Assembly (NCBI GenBank): GCA_022775985.1 | Contig: JALFIM010000029.1 | Coordinates: forward strand, 1 to 50,809 | Length of the DNA: 50,809 nt | From: Prevotella sp. | Lineage (GTDB): Bacteria > Bacteroidota > Bacteroidia > Bacteroidales > Bacteroidaceae | Reading direction: 5' to 3' | Shown here: positions 20,227 to 27,513 of the stretch, piece by piece | How positions within the stretch are numbered: the stretch's first letter is position 1 | Layout of the letters: each line of letters opens with the position of its first letter | Made by a program: the position numbers and the translations under genes | The notes under the pieces: generated by a model | Seen by the model: the letters and a program-made list of their open reading frames with translations, nothing else | What the model was told of the DNA's origin: nothing | The model's database searches: none

Positions 20227-20898
20227 ATGAACAAGACAAAGTATTACTGTCTGCTGCCGCTCATGCTCATGGCCATCGTCATGGCGGCCATGACGGCATG
20301 CAGTGAGAACGACACGGAGGAGAACGACTTCCCCAACTGGAAGGAGACCAACGACAAGTACTTCGACCAGCTCTATGCCACCACTACTACCAACATCATG
20401 TTGGGCGACAAGTCGTGGAAGATAATAAAGGACTGGACGCTCGACAGCATCACAGCGTCGCATACCTACGACCACGTCATAGCACATGTGCTCACTGACG
20501 GGCAGTCGGGCGTGCGCCCGTTCTATGGCGACTCTGTGCGCATACATTACAGCGGACGGCTCATTCCTACTGAGAAGTACACTGGCGGCTACCAGTTTGA
20601 CAAGTCGTGGAAGGGTGAGTTCAATGAGGCCACGGCAGTGCCGAGCCAGATGCTCGTGAGCAACAGTGCCCTCGTGCCGGGCTTCGTCACCACGCTCCAG
20701 AACATGCACCTGGGCGACAAGTGGGAGGTGTACATACCCTATCAGCTCGGATACGACTCGTCGGCTCAGGGTTCAGTGCCCGCTTACTCTACACTCGTGT
20801 TCACGATAGAGCTCGTTGGTGTCTACCGCAACGGTGCCGACGTGCCATCATGGAAGTCTAAGGACAACCGCCACCAGGACATGTGGGACGGAGAGTGA
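20227..20898 (+). CDS. FKBP-type peptidyl-prolyl isomerase lipoprotein
   Basis: A 223-residue lipoprotein: the signal peptide ends at the lipobox MTAC (Cys25), then a polar linker and an FKBP domain of about 100 residues (SVRIHYSGRLIP ... FDKSWKG ... LVPGFVTTLQNMHLGDKWEVYIP ... YSTLVFTIELVGV). FKBPs catalyse prolyl cis-trans isomerisation; this one would act in the periplasm or at the outer membrane. Several active-site aromatics are conserved, but the insert before the Asp is longer than in canonical FKBPs. Its ATG immediately follows the glyS stop. Bacteroidales encode many such lipoproteins of unknown client. Confidence 0.9.
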   Translation: MNKTKYYCLLPLMLMAIVMAAMTACSENDTEENDFPNWKETNDKYFDQLYATTTTNIMLGDKSWKIIKDWTLDSITASHTYDHVIAHVLTDGQSGVRPFYGDSVRIHYSGRLIPTEKYTGGYQFDKSWKGEFNEATAVPSQMLVSNSALVPGFVTTLQNMHLGDKWEVYIPYQLGYDSSAQGSVPAYSTLVFTIELVGVYRNGADVPSWKSKDNRHQDMWDGE

Positions 20899-20939
20899 TA
20901 CTGCATTGAGCGTACTTATCCGCTTACATACGGCATGAT

Positions 20940-20985
20940 GCCGTGGATGGTGAGCCCCTCGGAGGGCCACTGTCCACGGCGTTTT
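20940..20985 (+). terminator. Terminator of the glyS-FKBP operon
   Basis: A long hairpin, GCCGTGGATGGTG...CACTGTCCACGGC, with a nested GCCC/GGGC inner stem, spanning 20940-20980 and followed by GTTTTCG. It lies 42 bases after the FKBP stop. Confidence 0.75.
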
Positions 20986-21138
20986 CGTCTTATGTCGCTG
21001 CTGTGGACGGCACTGTCGTATGCATGAGCGCACATGGACTGCCGCGCGGACTTGCCGTGTCATTGTTGTGTGCGAGCACAGAAGGCGTTGATGTATGTCA
21101 ATATTTGTATTGCAAAAGGATAAAAATACAGTGAAAAC
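20986..21138. other. Intergenic spacer, nothing recognised
   Basis: No gene, repeat or structure worth naming is seen between the glyS-operon terminator and the promoter at 21139. Confidence 0.5.
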
Positions 21139-21170
21139 TTTGTTTGTGTGCGCAAACAACCGTAACTTTG
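21139..21170 (+). promoter_or_regulatory. Consensus Bacteroidota promoter with no downstream protein gene
   Basis: TTTG (21139-21142), exactly 20 bases, TAACTTTG (21163-21170). This is the same spacing as the tRNA-Leu promoter and among the best matches in the window. It faces right into about 600 bases without a real ORF. Confidence 0.8.
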
Positions 21171-21603
21171 CACCGTCAAAAAGATGATAGTGACGCAGTG
21201 ATGCGGAGCGTATTGATAAAGTAAGGTAAGGATTTTGAGAGAAAAAGATTGTAGAAAAGGTATAAGGATGACATCTCAATAGGCAGACAAAGAAAGATTA
21301 GGTATCAGGACGACAATGTCAGTAAGTTATGAGAATATAAGGTAATAGCAAGATTTAAAGGTATTGGCAAGGTATAAAGATACAGGCATAAGAAAGATGA
21401 TACGTTTAGTTTAGGTAAGAAAACGGAAAAGGACAACACATCAAGGTATAGCCGTAGAAAGATGATTCAGGAGAAAGATTGAAAGATTGATTGTAGAAGG
21501 TTTTGGTTGATTAGGTTGAAAGATTGATTGTAAGGATGATGGGTGATGCCTGCGACGTGAGTCGCGAGCCCTCCGCAAAGGATTGGAAAAAGGATAACAG
21601 AAG

Positions 21604-21687
21604 ATGATTACGACGACAATGATGTTAGTCCTATTCGCAGCCTTGGCTGCAATAGGCACGTGGAACGGCGGAGCCGGTCCACGTTAA
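21604..21687 (+). CDS. Possible 27-residue hydrophobic peptide
   Basis: A small frame, MITTTMMLVLFAALAAIGTW then NGGAGPR and stop, preceded by purine-rich sequence and lying within the putative long transcript. It has a plausible single membrane helix with alanine- and leucine-rich composition, like leader peptides or type I toxin peptides. There is no antisense partner or homology that I can point to, so this is only a possibility. Confidence 0.25.
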   Translation: MITTTMMLVLFAALAAIGTWNGGAGPR

Positions 21688-21751
21688 GTCCGCGGAGAGC
21701 GGCTTTAAAATAGGAGAGAACAAATTCAGAACAATATAAACAGATGATAGA

Positions 21752-21779
21752 GGCAGTGCCGTTGGCATTGTCTTTTTTT
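21752..21779 (+). terminator. Intrinsic terminator of the candidate ncRNA
   Basis: GGCAGTGCC, a 3-base loop, GGCATTGTC (two G-U pairs), then seven T. A textbook intrinsic terminator on the plus strand with no annotated gene in front of it. Confidence 0.8.
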
Positions 21780-21879
21780 GTGTCTTGACACTGCCTTGAT
21801 ACAAGATACGTAGCCAAGATGTTGTGAAATATATAGAAAGCCCCCATAAATGCGTTGCCAATATGTTGCAAAAGATATG

Positions 21880-21920
21880 CAAAATAAAAATCCTAACCGC
21901 TCATGTTAAAGCAGTTAGGA
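21880..21920 (-). terminator. Terminator of tRNA-Leu
   Basis: On the minus strand TCCTAACTGCT (21910-21920) pairs with AGCGGTTAGGA (21891-21901) across an 8-base loop, followed by TTTTTATTTT. It begins 8 bases after the CCA end of the tRNA. Confidence 0.85.
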
Positions 21921-21927
21921 CTTCTTG

Positions 21928-22012
21928 TGGTGCGCCTGATAGGACTCGAACCTACACGTCGCGAGACACCAGATCCTAAGTCTGGCGCGTCTGCCAATTC
22001 CGCCACAAGCGC
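21928..22012 (-). tRNA. tRNA-Leu (anticodon UAG)
   Basis: A complete class II tRNA on the minus strand. The acceptor stem GCGCTTG pairs with CAGGCGC (one G-U). The D arm contains the GGCGGAATTGGCAGAC motif typical of tRNA-Leu. The anticodon stem CCAGA/TCTGG encloses loop CTTAGGA (anticodon TAG). A variable arm (TGTCTCGCGACG) and T arm GTAGGTTCGAGTCCTAT follow. Discriminator A and CCA are encoded (21928-21931). It is a single gene with its own promoter and terminator. Confidence 0.95.
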
Positions 22013-22023
22013 ATATCGTAGCA

Positions 22024-22055
22024 CAAAGTTACGAAGAAATGGCGATATTGGCAAA
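22024..22055 (-). promoter_or_regulatory. tRNA-Leu promoter
   Basis: On the minus strand TTTG (22052-22055), 20 bases, TAACTTTG (22024-22031), 12 bases before the mature tRNA 5' end: a perfect Bacteroidota housekeeping promoter. Confidence 0.88.
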
Positions 22056-22069
22056 TTTTCGGTCTTTTT

Positions 22070-22289
22070 CTTTTCTTGATGTCCTTGGCGTTTTCTTAGA
22101 TTTTCCTCTGATTTTCTTGGGGCTTTCTCTGAACTTTCCTAATGCTCTCTTAGAACATTTTTAATGCTCTCTTATGACTTTCTCAGAGCGTTCACTTGTT
22201 TTCCTCAGAGTATTCTCATGATTTCTCCAAGCCGTTTTCACGATTTTCTCAGAGTGTTTACTAAGCTATCTCAAAGAAATACTAAGACT
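22070..22289. repeat. Degenerate T-rich array with 22-bp period
   Basis: About ten diverged 22-bp units between the tRNA-Leu promoter and the GIN-domain gene. Clear unit starts are 22114, 22136, 22158, 22180, 22202, 22224, 22246 and 22268; the common pattern is TTCTCAGAG, then TTCTCATGA-like, then TT. Units 22136 and 22158 share TAATGCTCTCTTA. The period is constant although the sequence has decayed. Confidence 0.7.
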
Positions 22290-22327
22290 TACCGCTAATT
22301 CTCGTGTCTCACGTCAGAGACTCTTTA

Positions 22328-23191
22328 TCAGTCTCGTGTCCGCTTTACGTTCAGTTTCGATACGTCTATGTCGCCGGTGCCTGTCGTTGACTTGCTGAGG
22401 CTGTGCAGCGTGCCGCTGAGTTCTATGTCGCCAGAGCCGCGCAGCATGCAGTCGGCGGAGCCGCAATTGGCAAACTCCACGTCTATGTCGCCCGACCCAA
22501 GGAGTGCAATCGAGGTGTTGTCTACACTGGAGAGATTCGCGTCAAGGTCGCCGCTGCCTTTCATCTGCATGTCTACGTTGCGGGCCTTGAGGTTGTGCGT
22601 GTCGAGGTCGCCACTGCCGAACACATATAGTGCGGCACTGGAGCACGTGGCCTCGTCTGCATCTATGTCGCCTGAACCGCGCAGGTTGAGGCTTATGCGG
22701 TCGCATGTCACCTTGTGAAGGCGCACGTCGCCAGAGCCGTTGAGGTTGAAGTTGAGTTTACTGCCGCTGATGTTGCCGTCGGCATAGAATCCGCCTGGGC
22801 CCTCAACTGTCACGTCGGTGATGGTGGGCGTGGACAGGTATATGGTGACGTTGCGGTTGTCGCGTTGCTTGATGGTGACTCCCTCAATGTTGAATGTGTT
22901 GAAGTCGTGGTCTTTAGAACTTACCGTCAGTGTGCCGCCGTTCTGCTTCACCACTACATCGTCGGCCAGACTCTTTTTGCCCACGATGCGCATTGATGCT
23001 TTCTTGCCCTGTACGAACTTGATGTCTATGGGGCCGTTTACCTCAAGCCGTGTGAAGGCTTTGATGCTGTGTGTGCGCTCTACTTTCTTCTCCTTGTCCT
23101 TAGCGTTCTGGCCCGGATAGCAGGCCATGGCGGTGCCCGCGCCTAAGATGGCTGCAATAGCCATGATGGCATAAATTAATGATTTTCTCAT
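22328..23191 (-). CDS. Secreted GIN-domain (DUF2807) beta-helix protein
   Basis: A 287-residue exported protein with a signal peptide (MRKSLIYAIMAIAAILGAGTA). The mature part is a DUF2807 (GIN, putative auto-transporter adhesin head) domain: FTRLEVNGPIDIKFVQGKKASMRIVG followed by repeated beta-strand turns with GSGDI/GSGDV about every 21 residues (six or more rungs), a right-handed beta-helix signature. The frame is open to 23323, but the signal peptide fixes the start at 23191. Function is unknown; it lies divergently from the VTC cluster. The long run above is part of residues 46-71. Confidence 0.88.
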   Translation of the reverse strand: MRKSLIYAIMAIAAILGAGTAMACYPGQNAKDKEKKVERTHSIKAFTRLEVNGPIDIKFVQGKKASMRIVGKKSLADDVVVKQNGGTLTVSSKDHDFNTFNIEGVTIKQRDNRNVTIYLSTPTITDVTVEGPGGFYADGNISGSKLNFNLNGSGDVRLHKVTCDRISLNLRGSGDIDADEATCSSAALYVFGSGDLDTHNLKARNVDMQMKGSGDLDANLSSVDNTSIALLGSGDIDVEFANCGSADCMLRGSGDIELSGTLHSLSKSTTGTGDIDVSKLNVKRTRD

Positions 23192-23615
23192 ACTCGTTAC
23201 ATATTTTAGTTTCGCTGCGTCTGTCAACCATAGGTGTGATGCAACTATCGTATATAAAGATAATGCAAGTGCGGGAGCAATGAAACTTGTTTCGATTGCC
23301 GAGCCGCAGCTTATCATATACAAAGATATGTAATATGCCTGATATAAAACAGTGAAAGAGACTTAAAAGGTTATAAAATGCGTTCAATTGCTCAGAATGT
23401 ACACAGACTTACAAGATATTTTAACTAATTTTGTGTGCAGTAACCCCTGCGTTGGTGGCATGTGGCTATTGCCATGAGCCGCGTCAGAGCCGAGGAACAC
23501 GCACGTCCCGTCATACCACCCCATGCATGTGGCGGACATCCGCGCCATGACGAGTCATGCGCCGCTCCACCGCGTAACAGACGTTACGAACCTGTCACGA
23601 AACCACTAAGAACCT
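23192..23615. other. Divergent promoter region, GIN-domain gene and VTC cluster
   Basis: The 424-base gap has no gene. A minus-strand -7 element TATCTTTG lies at 23321-23328 (for the GIN-domain gene) and a plus-strand TAATTTTG at 23426-23433 (for the VTC cluster). The plus-strand leader of about 175 bases contains AGCCGCGTCAGAGCCG at 23477-23492, which is shared with the clpP leader. Confidence 0.5.
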
Positions 23616-24467
23616 ATGACAATGTCAGATATATTGGAGACATACGCTCCCATCACCCTTGAGGAGATGAGCGGCATCAGGCTGATGAACCGCACGGACA
23701 CGAAATTCGTGGCCACGCTGTCGCAGCTTGAGCGGCTCCTCGTGATGGCCCGCGACTCATACCGCGTACAGACGATAGGCCGCAGCCGGCTCGCCGACTA
23801 CTATACCATGTACTTCGACACGCCGTCGTGCGACATGTACAGGGCGCACCTCTGCGGACGACTCAACCGACAGAAGCTGCGCATACGCTCGTATGTGGGC
23901 TCAGACCTCAACTTCCTGGAGGTGAAAACCAAGAACAACCACGGCCGCACACGCAAGGTGCGCATGCCCCTGCGCGGCTTCGACCCTACCGCACCGCGCT
24001 ACGACATACGCTTCACGGGCAAGAACTGCGCCCCAGAGGGCAGTCTCGACTTCCTGCACGGGGCACTGCGCTATGCCGCCGACAGCCTCGTGCCGAAGAT
24101 AGAGAACAGCTTCCGCCGCATAACGCTCGTCAACAAGCAGAAGACCGAGCGTCTGACCATAGACCTCGACCTGTGTTTCCACAGTCTCGTCACCGACCAT
24201 CGCGTAGATCTGCGCCACGTGGTCATCATAGAGCTGAAGCGCGACTCGCTGGCCTTCTCGCCCATAGTAGATATGCTGCGCACGCTGCGCATCAAGCCCA
24301 TGGGCTTCAGCAAGTACTGCATGGGTATGGCCATGACTGACGACACACTGCGGCAAAACAGGTTCAAGCCACGCAAGCGGCGCGTGTTCAGGCTCAACGC
24401 CGCACCCGTGCCGCAGCCGTCGGCGGCACCGCGCCATGCACATGCCACCCCCTCCAACGATATATAA
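23616..24467 (+). CDS. VTC-domain polyphosphate polymerase-like protein
   Basis: A 283-residue cytoplasmic protein with a VTC domain, the triphosphate-tunnel fold of the yeast vacuolar polyphosphate polymerase Vtc4. Seen: RLMNRTDTKF near residue 23 (basic tunnel residues), YYTMYFDTPS near 65, KLRIRSYVG near 88, LEVKTKNNHGRTRKVR near 102, and a late acidic strand HVVIIELKRDS near 208. A basic, Pro/Ala-rich tail follows. Such proteins are predicted to make polyphosphate from ATP or to phosphorylate another polymer. First gene of a cluster with DUF4956, DUF2490 and a Cthe_2159-like protein; start at 23616 or 23622. Confidence 0.88.
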   Translation: MTMSDILETYAPITLEEMSGIRLMNRTDTKFVATLSQLERLLVMARDSYRVQTIGRSRLADYYTMYFDTPSCDMYRAHLCGRLNRQKLRIRSYVGSDLNFLEVKTKNNHGRTRKVRMPLRGFDPTAPRYDIRFTGKNCAPEGSLDFLHGALRYAADSLVPKIENSFRRITLVNKQKTERLTIDLDLCFHSLVTDHRVDLRHVVIIELKRDSLAFSPIVDMLRTLRIKPMGFSKYCMGMAMTDDTLRQNRFKPRKRRVFRLNAAPVPQPSAAPRHAHATPSNDI

Positions 24468-24497
24468 TACTGTAATCACTAAAAACAACAATCACAC

Positions 24498-25187
24498 ATG
24501 GAAGATATTGAAAACCTCGACCTCCTCGGCACACCCCTCATCCAGAGCCACGACTTGCTGCAGATGATGCTGCGCTTCTTCTTCAACACGGCCATAGTAT
24601 GGGTCATGATACACTGCCTGTACTATCCCAAGGGCCGCCGCCGCGACTACTATTTCACGTTCATGCTCATCAGCATAAGCATATTCTTCCTCATATACCT
24701 GCTCGGCGGCGTGAAGCTGAAGATAGGGTTCGCCCTCGGCCTGTTCGCCATCTTCGGCATCATACGCTACCGCACGGAGTCGATGCCGGTGAGGGAGATG
24801 ACCTATCTGTTCAGCATCATCGCCATGTCGGTAATCAACGCCCTCGCCACCACCATCAGCTATGCCGAGCTGTTCGCCACCAACGCGGTGTTTCTCGTGG
24901 CCACGTGGTTCTTTGAGAGCTACATACTGCTGAAGCATGTGGCGGCCAAGCTCATACAGTACGACCGCATAGATCTCATCACCCCAGCCCGCCGCGCCGA
25001 CCTCATAGCCGACCTGCGCGAGCGCACGGGCCTCAATGTGTCGCGTGTGGAGGTTGGAGGCATTGACTTCCTGCGCGACATGGCCGTGCTGAAGGTGTAC
25101 TACGAGACCGACAGCGAGAACCCGTCTACAGAAGTAAACAACAAACTAAAACTCTCAAAGGAAGAATGGACACAGGTAAACTCATAA
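24498..25187 (+). CDS. DUF4956 integral membrane protein
   Basis: A 229-residue protein with four predicted membrane helices (residues about 22-42, 52-70, 73-92 and 100-140) and a cytoplasmic C-terminal alpha/beta domain. The family hallmark FAIFGIIRYRTESMPVREM is present near residue 83. In many bacteria DUF4956 genes sit beside VTC-domain genes, as here (30 bases after it), so it is probably the membrane partner of the polymerase, perhaps a channel for the product as in the yeast VTC complex; that is inference. Its end overlaps the next gene by 22 bases. Confidence 0.88.
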   Translation: MEDIENLDLLGTPLIQSHDLLQMMLRFFFNTAIVWVMIHCLYYPKGRRRDYYFTFMLISISIFFLIYLLGGVKLKIGFALGLFAIFGIIRYRTESMPVREMTYLFSIIAMSVINALATTISYAELFATNAVFLVATWFFESYILLKHVAAKLIQYDRIDLITPARRADLIADLRERTGLNVSRVEVGGIDFLRDMAVLKVYYETDSENPSTEVNNKLKLSKEEWTQVNS

Positions 25188-25942
25188 GCACCGCCCTGCG
25201 CAGCATGCGCCGTATCGTGGCCGTGTGCGCCGTCATGGCCGCCGCCACGGCAGAGTGTGCGGCACAGTCCGGCGAGTTCGGGCTGTGGACCTCGCTCGGA
25301 GTGGAGAAGAAGATAAACAAGAAGTGGAGTGTGGAGGCCGAGGGCGAGTTCCGCACGCGCAACGATGCCCGCACCGCCGACCGCTGGAGCCTCGGCGTGT
25401 CTACCGGCTACAAGCTCACGCCGTGGCTCAAGGCCGACGTGGGCTATGTGTTCCTGCGCGACAACAACCGCGAGGACATATCCCTCCATGCCGATGGCAG
25501 CTACAACAACTGGCGGCCTTCGTTCTGGGGCTCACGCCACCGCGCCACGGCATCGCTCACGGCGAGTGTCGCCGCAGGGGCCTGGAAATTGTCGCTGCGT
25601 GAGCGTTGGCAGTACACCTACCGCCCCGAGCACACCACCGACCGCTACGACTTCGACAACAGTCAGTGGGAGGACAAGACCATAAAGGGCAAGGGGCGCA
25701 ACGTGCTCCGCTCGCGCCTGCAGGTAGACTACAACATACCCAAGTGCAAGGTAGACCCCTACGCCAGCATAGAGACCTACAACGCATGGGCCGTGCAGAA
25801 GGTACGCTACACCGTGGGAGCCGACCTGAAGATACGAAAGCGTCACGTGGTGGGGGCGTACTACCGCTACCAGTCGCTCTATGACGACGACACCGACAAC
25901 GACGCGCACGTCATAGGTGTGGAGTACAAGTTCAAGTTCTGA
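25166..25942 (+). CDS. DUF2490 outer-membrane beta-barrel-like protein
   Basis: A 258-residue exported protein. After the signal peptide (RRIVAVCAVMAAATAECAAQ) comes EFGLWTSLGVEKKINKKWSV and a succession of amphipathic strands ending in YKFKF, a C-terminal aromatic as in outer-membrane barrels: the DUF2490 pattern. The start could be 25166 (overlapping the DUF4956 gene by 22 bases) or the internal ATG at 25205, which puts Arg-Arg at the N-terminus of the signal peptide. Third gene of the VTC cluster; a possible outer-membrane component. Function unknown. Confidence 0.85.
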   Translation: MDTGKLISTALRSMRRIVAVCAVMAAATAECAAQSGEFGLWTSLGVEKKINKKWSVEAEGEFRTRNDARTADRWSLGVSTGYKLTPWLKADVGYVFLRDNNREDISLHADGSYNNWRPSFWGSRHRATASLTASVAAGAWKLSLRERWQYTYRPEHTTDRYDFDNSQWEDKTIKGKGRNVLRSRLQVDYNIPKCKVDPYASIETYNAWAVQKVRYTVGADLKIRKRHVVGAYYRYQSLYDDDTDNDAHVIGVEYKFKF

Positions 25943-25949
25943 CGACATA

Positions 25950-26165
25950 TAAATAGATAGTCAAGATTATTTTTATGTCAAGAATTAGAGAAACAACGTT
26001 CGGCGAAAGCCAAATAGAGAATTTTCTCTGTCGTTAAAGTTATCAAGAATAAGAGAATTATGGTAAAGTCAGAGCCGTTACGCTTTTTCTGATTCTTGAT
26101 TCCATACCGTGGAGATAGTTTTTGTAAAAAGAAAAATTCTCCAAATCTCTAATTCTTGACACGGA
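25950..26165. promoter_or_regulatory. Cluster of TCAAGAATTAGAGA-like motifs
   Basis: An AT-rich 270-base gap before the Cthe_2159-like lipoprotein gene. A perfect 15-bp inverted repeat, GTCAAGAATTAGAGA, lies at 25977-25991 and (complement) 26146-26160. Further copies: TCAAGAATAAGAGA at 26043, its inverse-type TCAAGAATCAGA on the minus strand (26089-26100), and TCAAGATTA at 25960. Five copies in about 200 bases suggest a binding-site cluster or a folded leader. Confidence 0.65.
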
Positions 26166-26216
26166 AAAACAAGAAGAAGGCTTTTATATAAAATTAATTC
26201 TGAACATTTACTTACG

Positions 26217-27404
26217 ATGAAAGCTATACATTATATATATACGTTGCTGGCTGCGGCCATGCTCCTCGCATCATGCACCAACGACGACACCGACTTCGGG
26301 CAGCTCGTGCCCGACCGCGACTTCGAGCCGCTCGGCGTGGAGCTCGACTACTCCGCACTCACCGAACCGCAGGAGACAGTGCCCGCCGACGACAATGACT
26401 ACGTGGAGAACAACACCTTCGATGCCGTGGTGAGCATCAGCTTCAGCGGCAGCACGGCCGTGGTGAGCGGCGCGGGCACGGGCGTCAGCGTGCAGACCGA
26501 CGGCGCACACGTCACGGTGAGCTCCAGCACGCGCAGCGTGGAGTACGTGCTGAGCGGTGCAAGCAGCGACGGCTCGTTCAAGATATACAGCCGCAACAAG
26601 TTCAAGGTGGTGATGAACGGTGTGCAGCTCCACAACCCTCACGGCGCGGCCGTCAACTCACAGTGCGGCAAGTCCATGTACGTGGTGCTTGCCGACGGCA
26701 CCGCCAACAAACTGTCGTGCGGCAGCGACTTCGTGTTCGCGGGCAGCGAGAAGCAGAAGGGGGCCATGTTCAGCGAGGGGCAGATACTCTTCAGCGGCAC
26801 AGGTAGCCTTCAGGTGGAGTCTGCATACAAGAGCGGCATAGCCAGTGACGACTACCTCCTGTTCCGTCCCGGGGTGCATATAGACGTGAGCAGCACCGCC
26901 GGCAACGGCCTGAAGGCCAACGACGGCATATACATCCGTGGCGGAGTGCTCAACATACAGACCTCTGCCGACGGCGGCAAGGCCATCAACTGCGAGGACA
27001 GCATCAAAGTGTCGGGCGGCCGCACCACGGCTATAGCCACCGGCACATACCTCGTGGAGGGCACGGACACTACCAATGTGGCGGCGCTGAAGTGCGACAG
27101 CTCGCTCATCGTGAGCGGCGGAGCTCTCTACCTCAAGTCCTCGGGACGCGGTGCCAAGGGCATCAAGGCCAACGGCGACGTGCTGGTGAGCGGCGGTGAT
27201 GTGCGCGTGCTCGCCCTCGGAGCCTCGTCGGAGTCATCACCCAAGGCCGTGAAGTGCGACGGCAAGGCCACCGTGAGCGGCGGCTCGTTCTATGCTTACA
27301 GCAAGCACTCATCGGCCATCACGGCAGACAAGGGCTTCAGCCATGCCGACGGCAGCAAGTCGTCTGACATACGCGGCAAGTGGCTGTACTACGTGAGCTA
27401 TTGA
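26217..27404 (+). CDS. Cthe_2159-like carbohydrate-binding beta-helix lipoprotein
   Basis: A 395-residue lipoprotein (lipobox LLASC, Cys20) with the DUF4353/Cthe_2159 pattern: VEYVLSGASSDGSFKIYS near residue 102, VMNGVQLHNPHGAAVNSQ, LADGTANKLS, then beta-helix rungs GNGLKANDGIYIRGG, GGKAINCEDSIKVSGG, GAKGIKANGDVLVSGG. The founding protein, from Clostridium thermocellum, is a pectate-lyase-like fold that binds acidic polysaccharide with calcium. Catalysis is not predicted. It closes the VTC cluster, though 274 bases of AT-rich motif-bearing DNA precede it, so it may have its own control. A paralogue lies at 42123. Confidence 0.85.
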   Translation: MKAIHYIYTLLAAAMLLASCTNDDTDFGQLVPDRDFEPLGVELDYSALTEPQETVPADDNDYVENNTFDAVVSISFSGSTAVVSGAGTGVSVQTDGAHVTVSSSTRSVEYVLSGASSDGSFKIYSRNKFKVVMNGVQLHNPHGAAVNSQCGKSMYVVLADGTANKLSCGSDFVFAGSEKQKGAMFSEGQILFSGTGSLQVESAYKSGIASDDYLLFRPGVHIDVSSTAGNGLKANDGIYIRGGVLNIQTSADGGKAINCEDSIKVSGGRTTAIATGTYLVEGTDTTNVAALKCDSSLIVSGGALYLKSSGRGAKGIKANGDVLVSGGDVRVLALGASSESSPKAVKCDGKATVSGGSFYAYSKHSSAITADKGFSHADGSKSSDIRGKWLYYVSY

Positions 27405-27433
27405 GCGGTAGGCCTGTCCGTGGCCATGATATA

Positions 27434-27479
27434 CGCAGAGGCGGCAGCCCCCTGACATCCGGGGACTGCCGCCTCTGTG
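27434..27479. terminator. Convergent-gene terminator hairpin
   Basis: CAGAGGCGGCAG (27436-27447) pairs perfectly with CTGCCGCCTCTG (27466-27477), with an inner CCCC/GGGG extension. It lies between the convergent Cthe_2159-like and exchanger genes. Confidence 0.8.
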
Positions 27480-27513
27480 CGTCTTGCCTGTGCCTGTATG
27501 CCGTGCGTGCCTG

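Larger units (their letters stand above)
21177..21779 (+). ncRNA. Candidate long non-coding RNA (about 600 nt)
   Basis: Transcription predicted from the promoter at 21139-21170 would run to an intrinsic terminator at 21752-21779. The stretch is purine-rich (many AAAGATTGA, AAGGTAT and GATGAT words), has stops in all frames, and contains loosely repeated segments: three 19-base units near 21340-21396 and a 17-base repeat, TTGAAAGATTGATTGTA, at 21479 and 21516. I do not recognise tmRNA, RNase P RNA, 6S RNA or SRP RNA features. A 27-codon hydrophobic frame lies near its 3' end. The boundaries are inferred from promoter and terminator only. Confidence 0.4.

Noticed and set aside
20931..20943. Small palindrome CGGCATGATGCCG
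   Set aside because: Lies against the larger terminator hairpin and overlaps it by four bases; no separate role can be argued.
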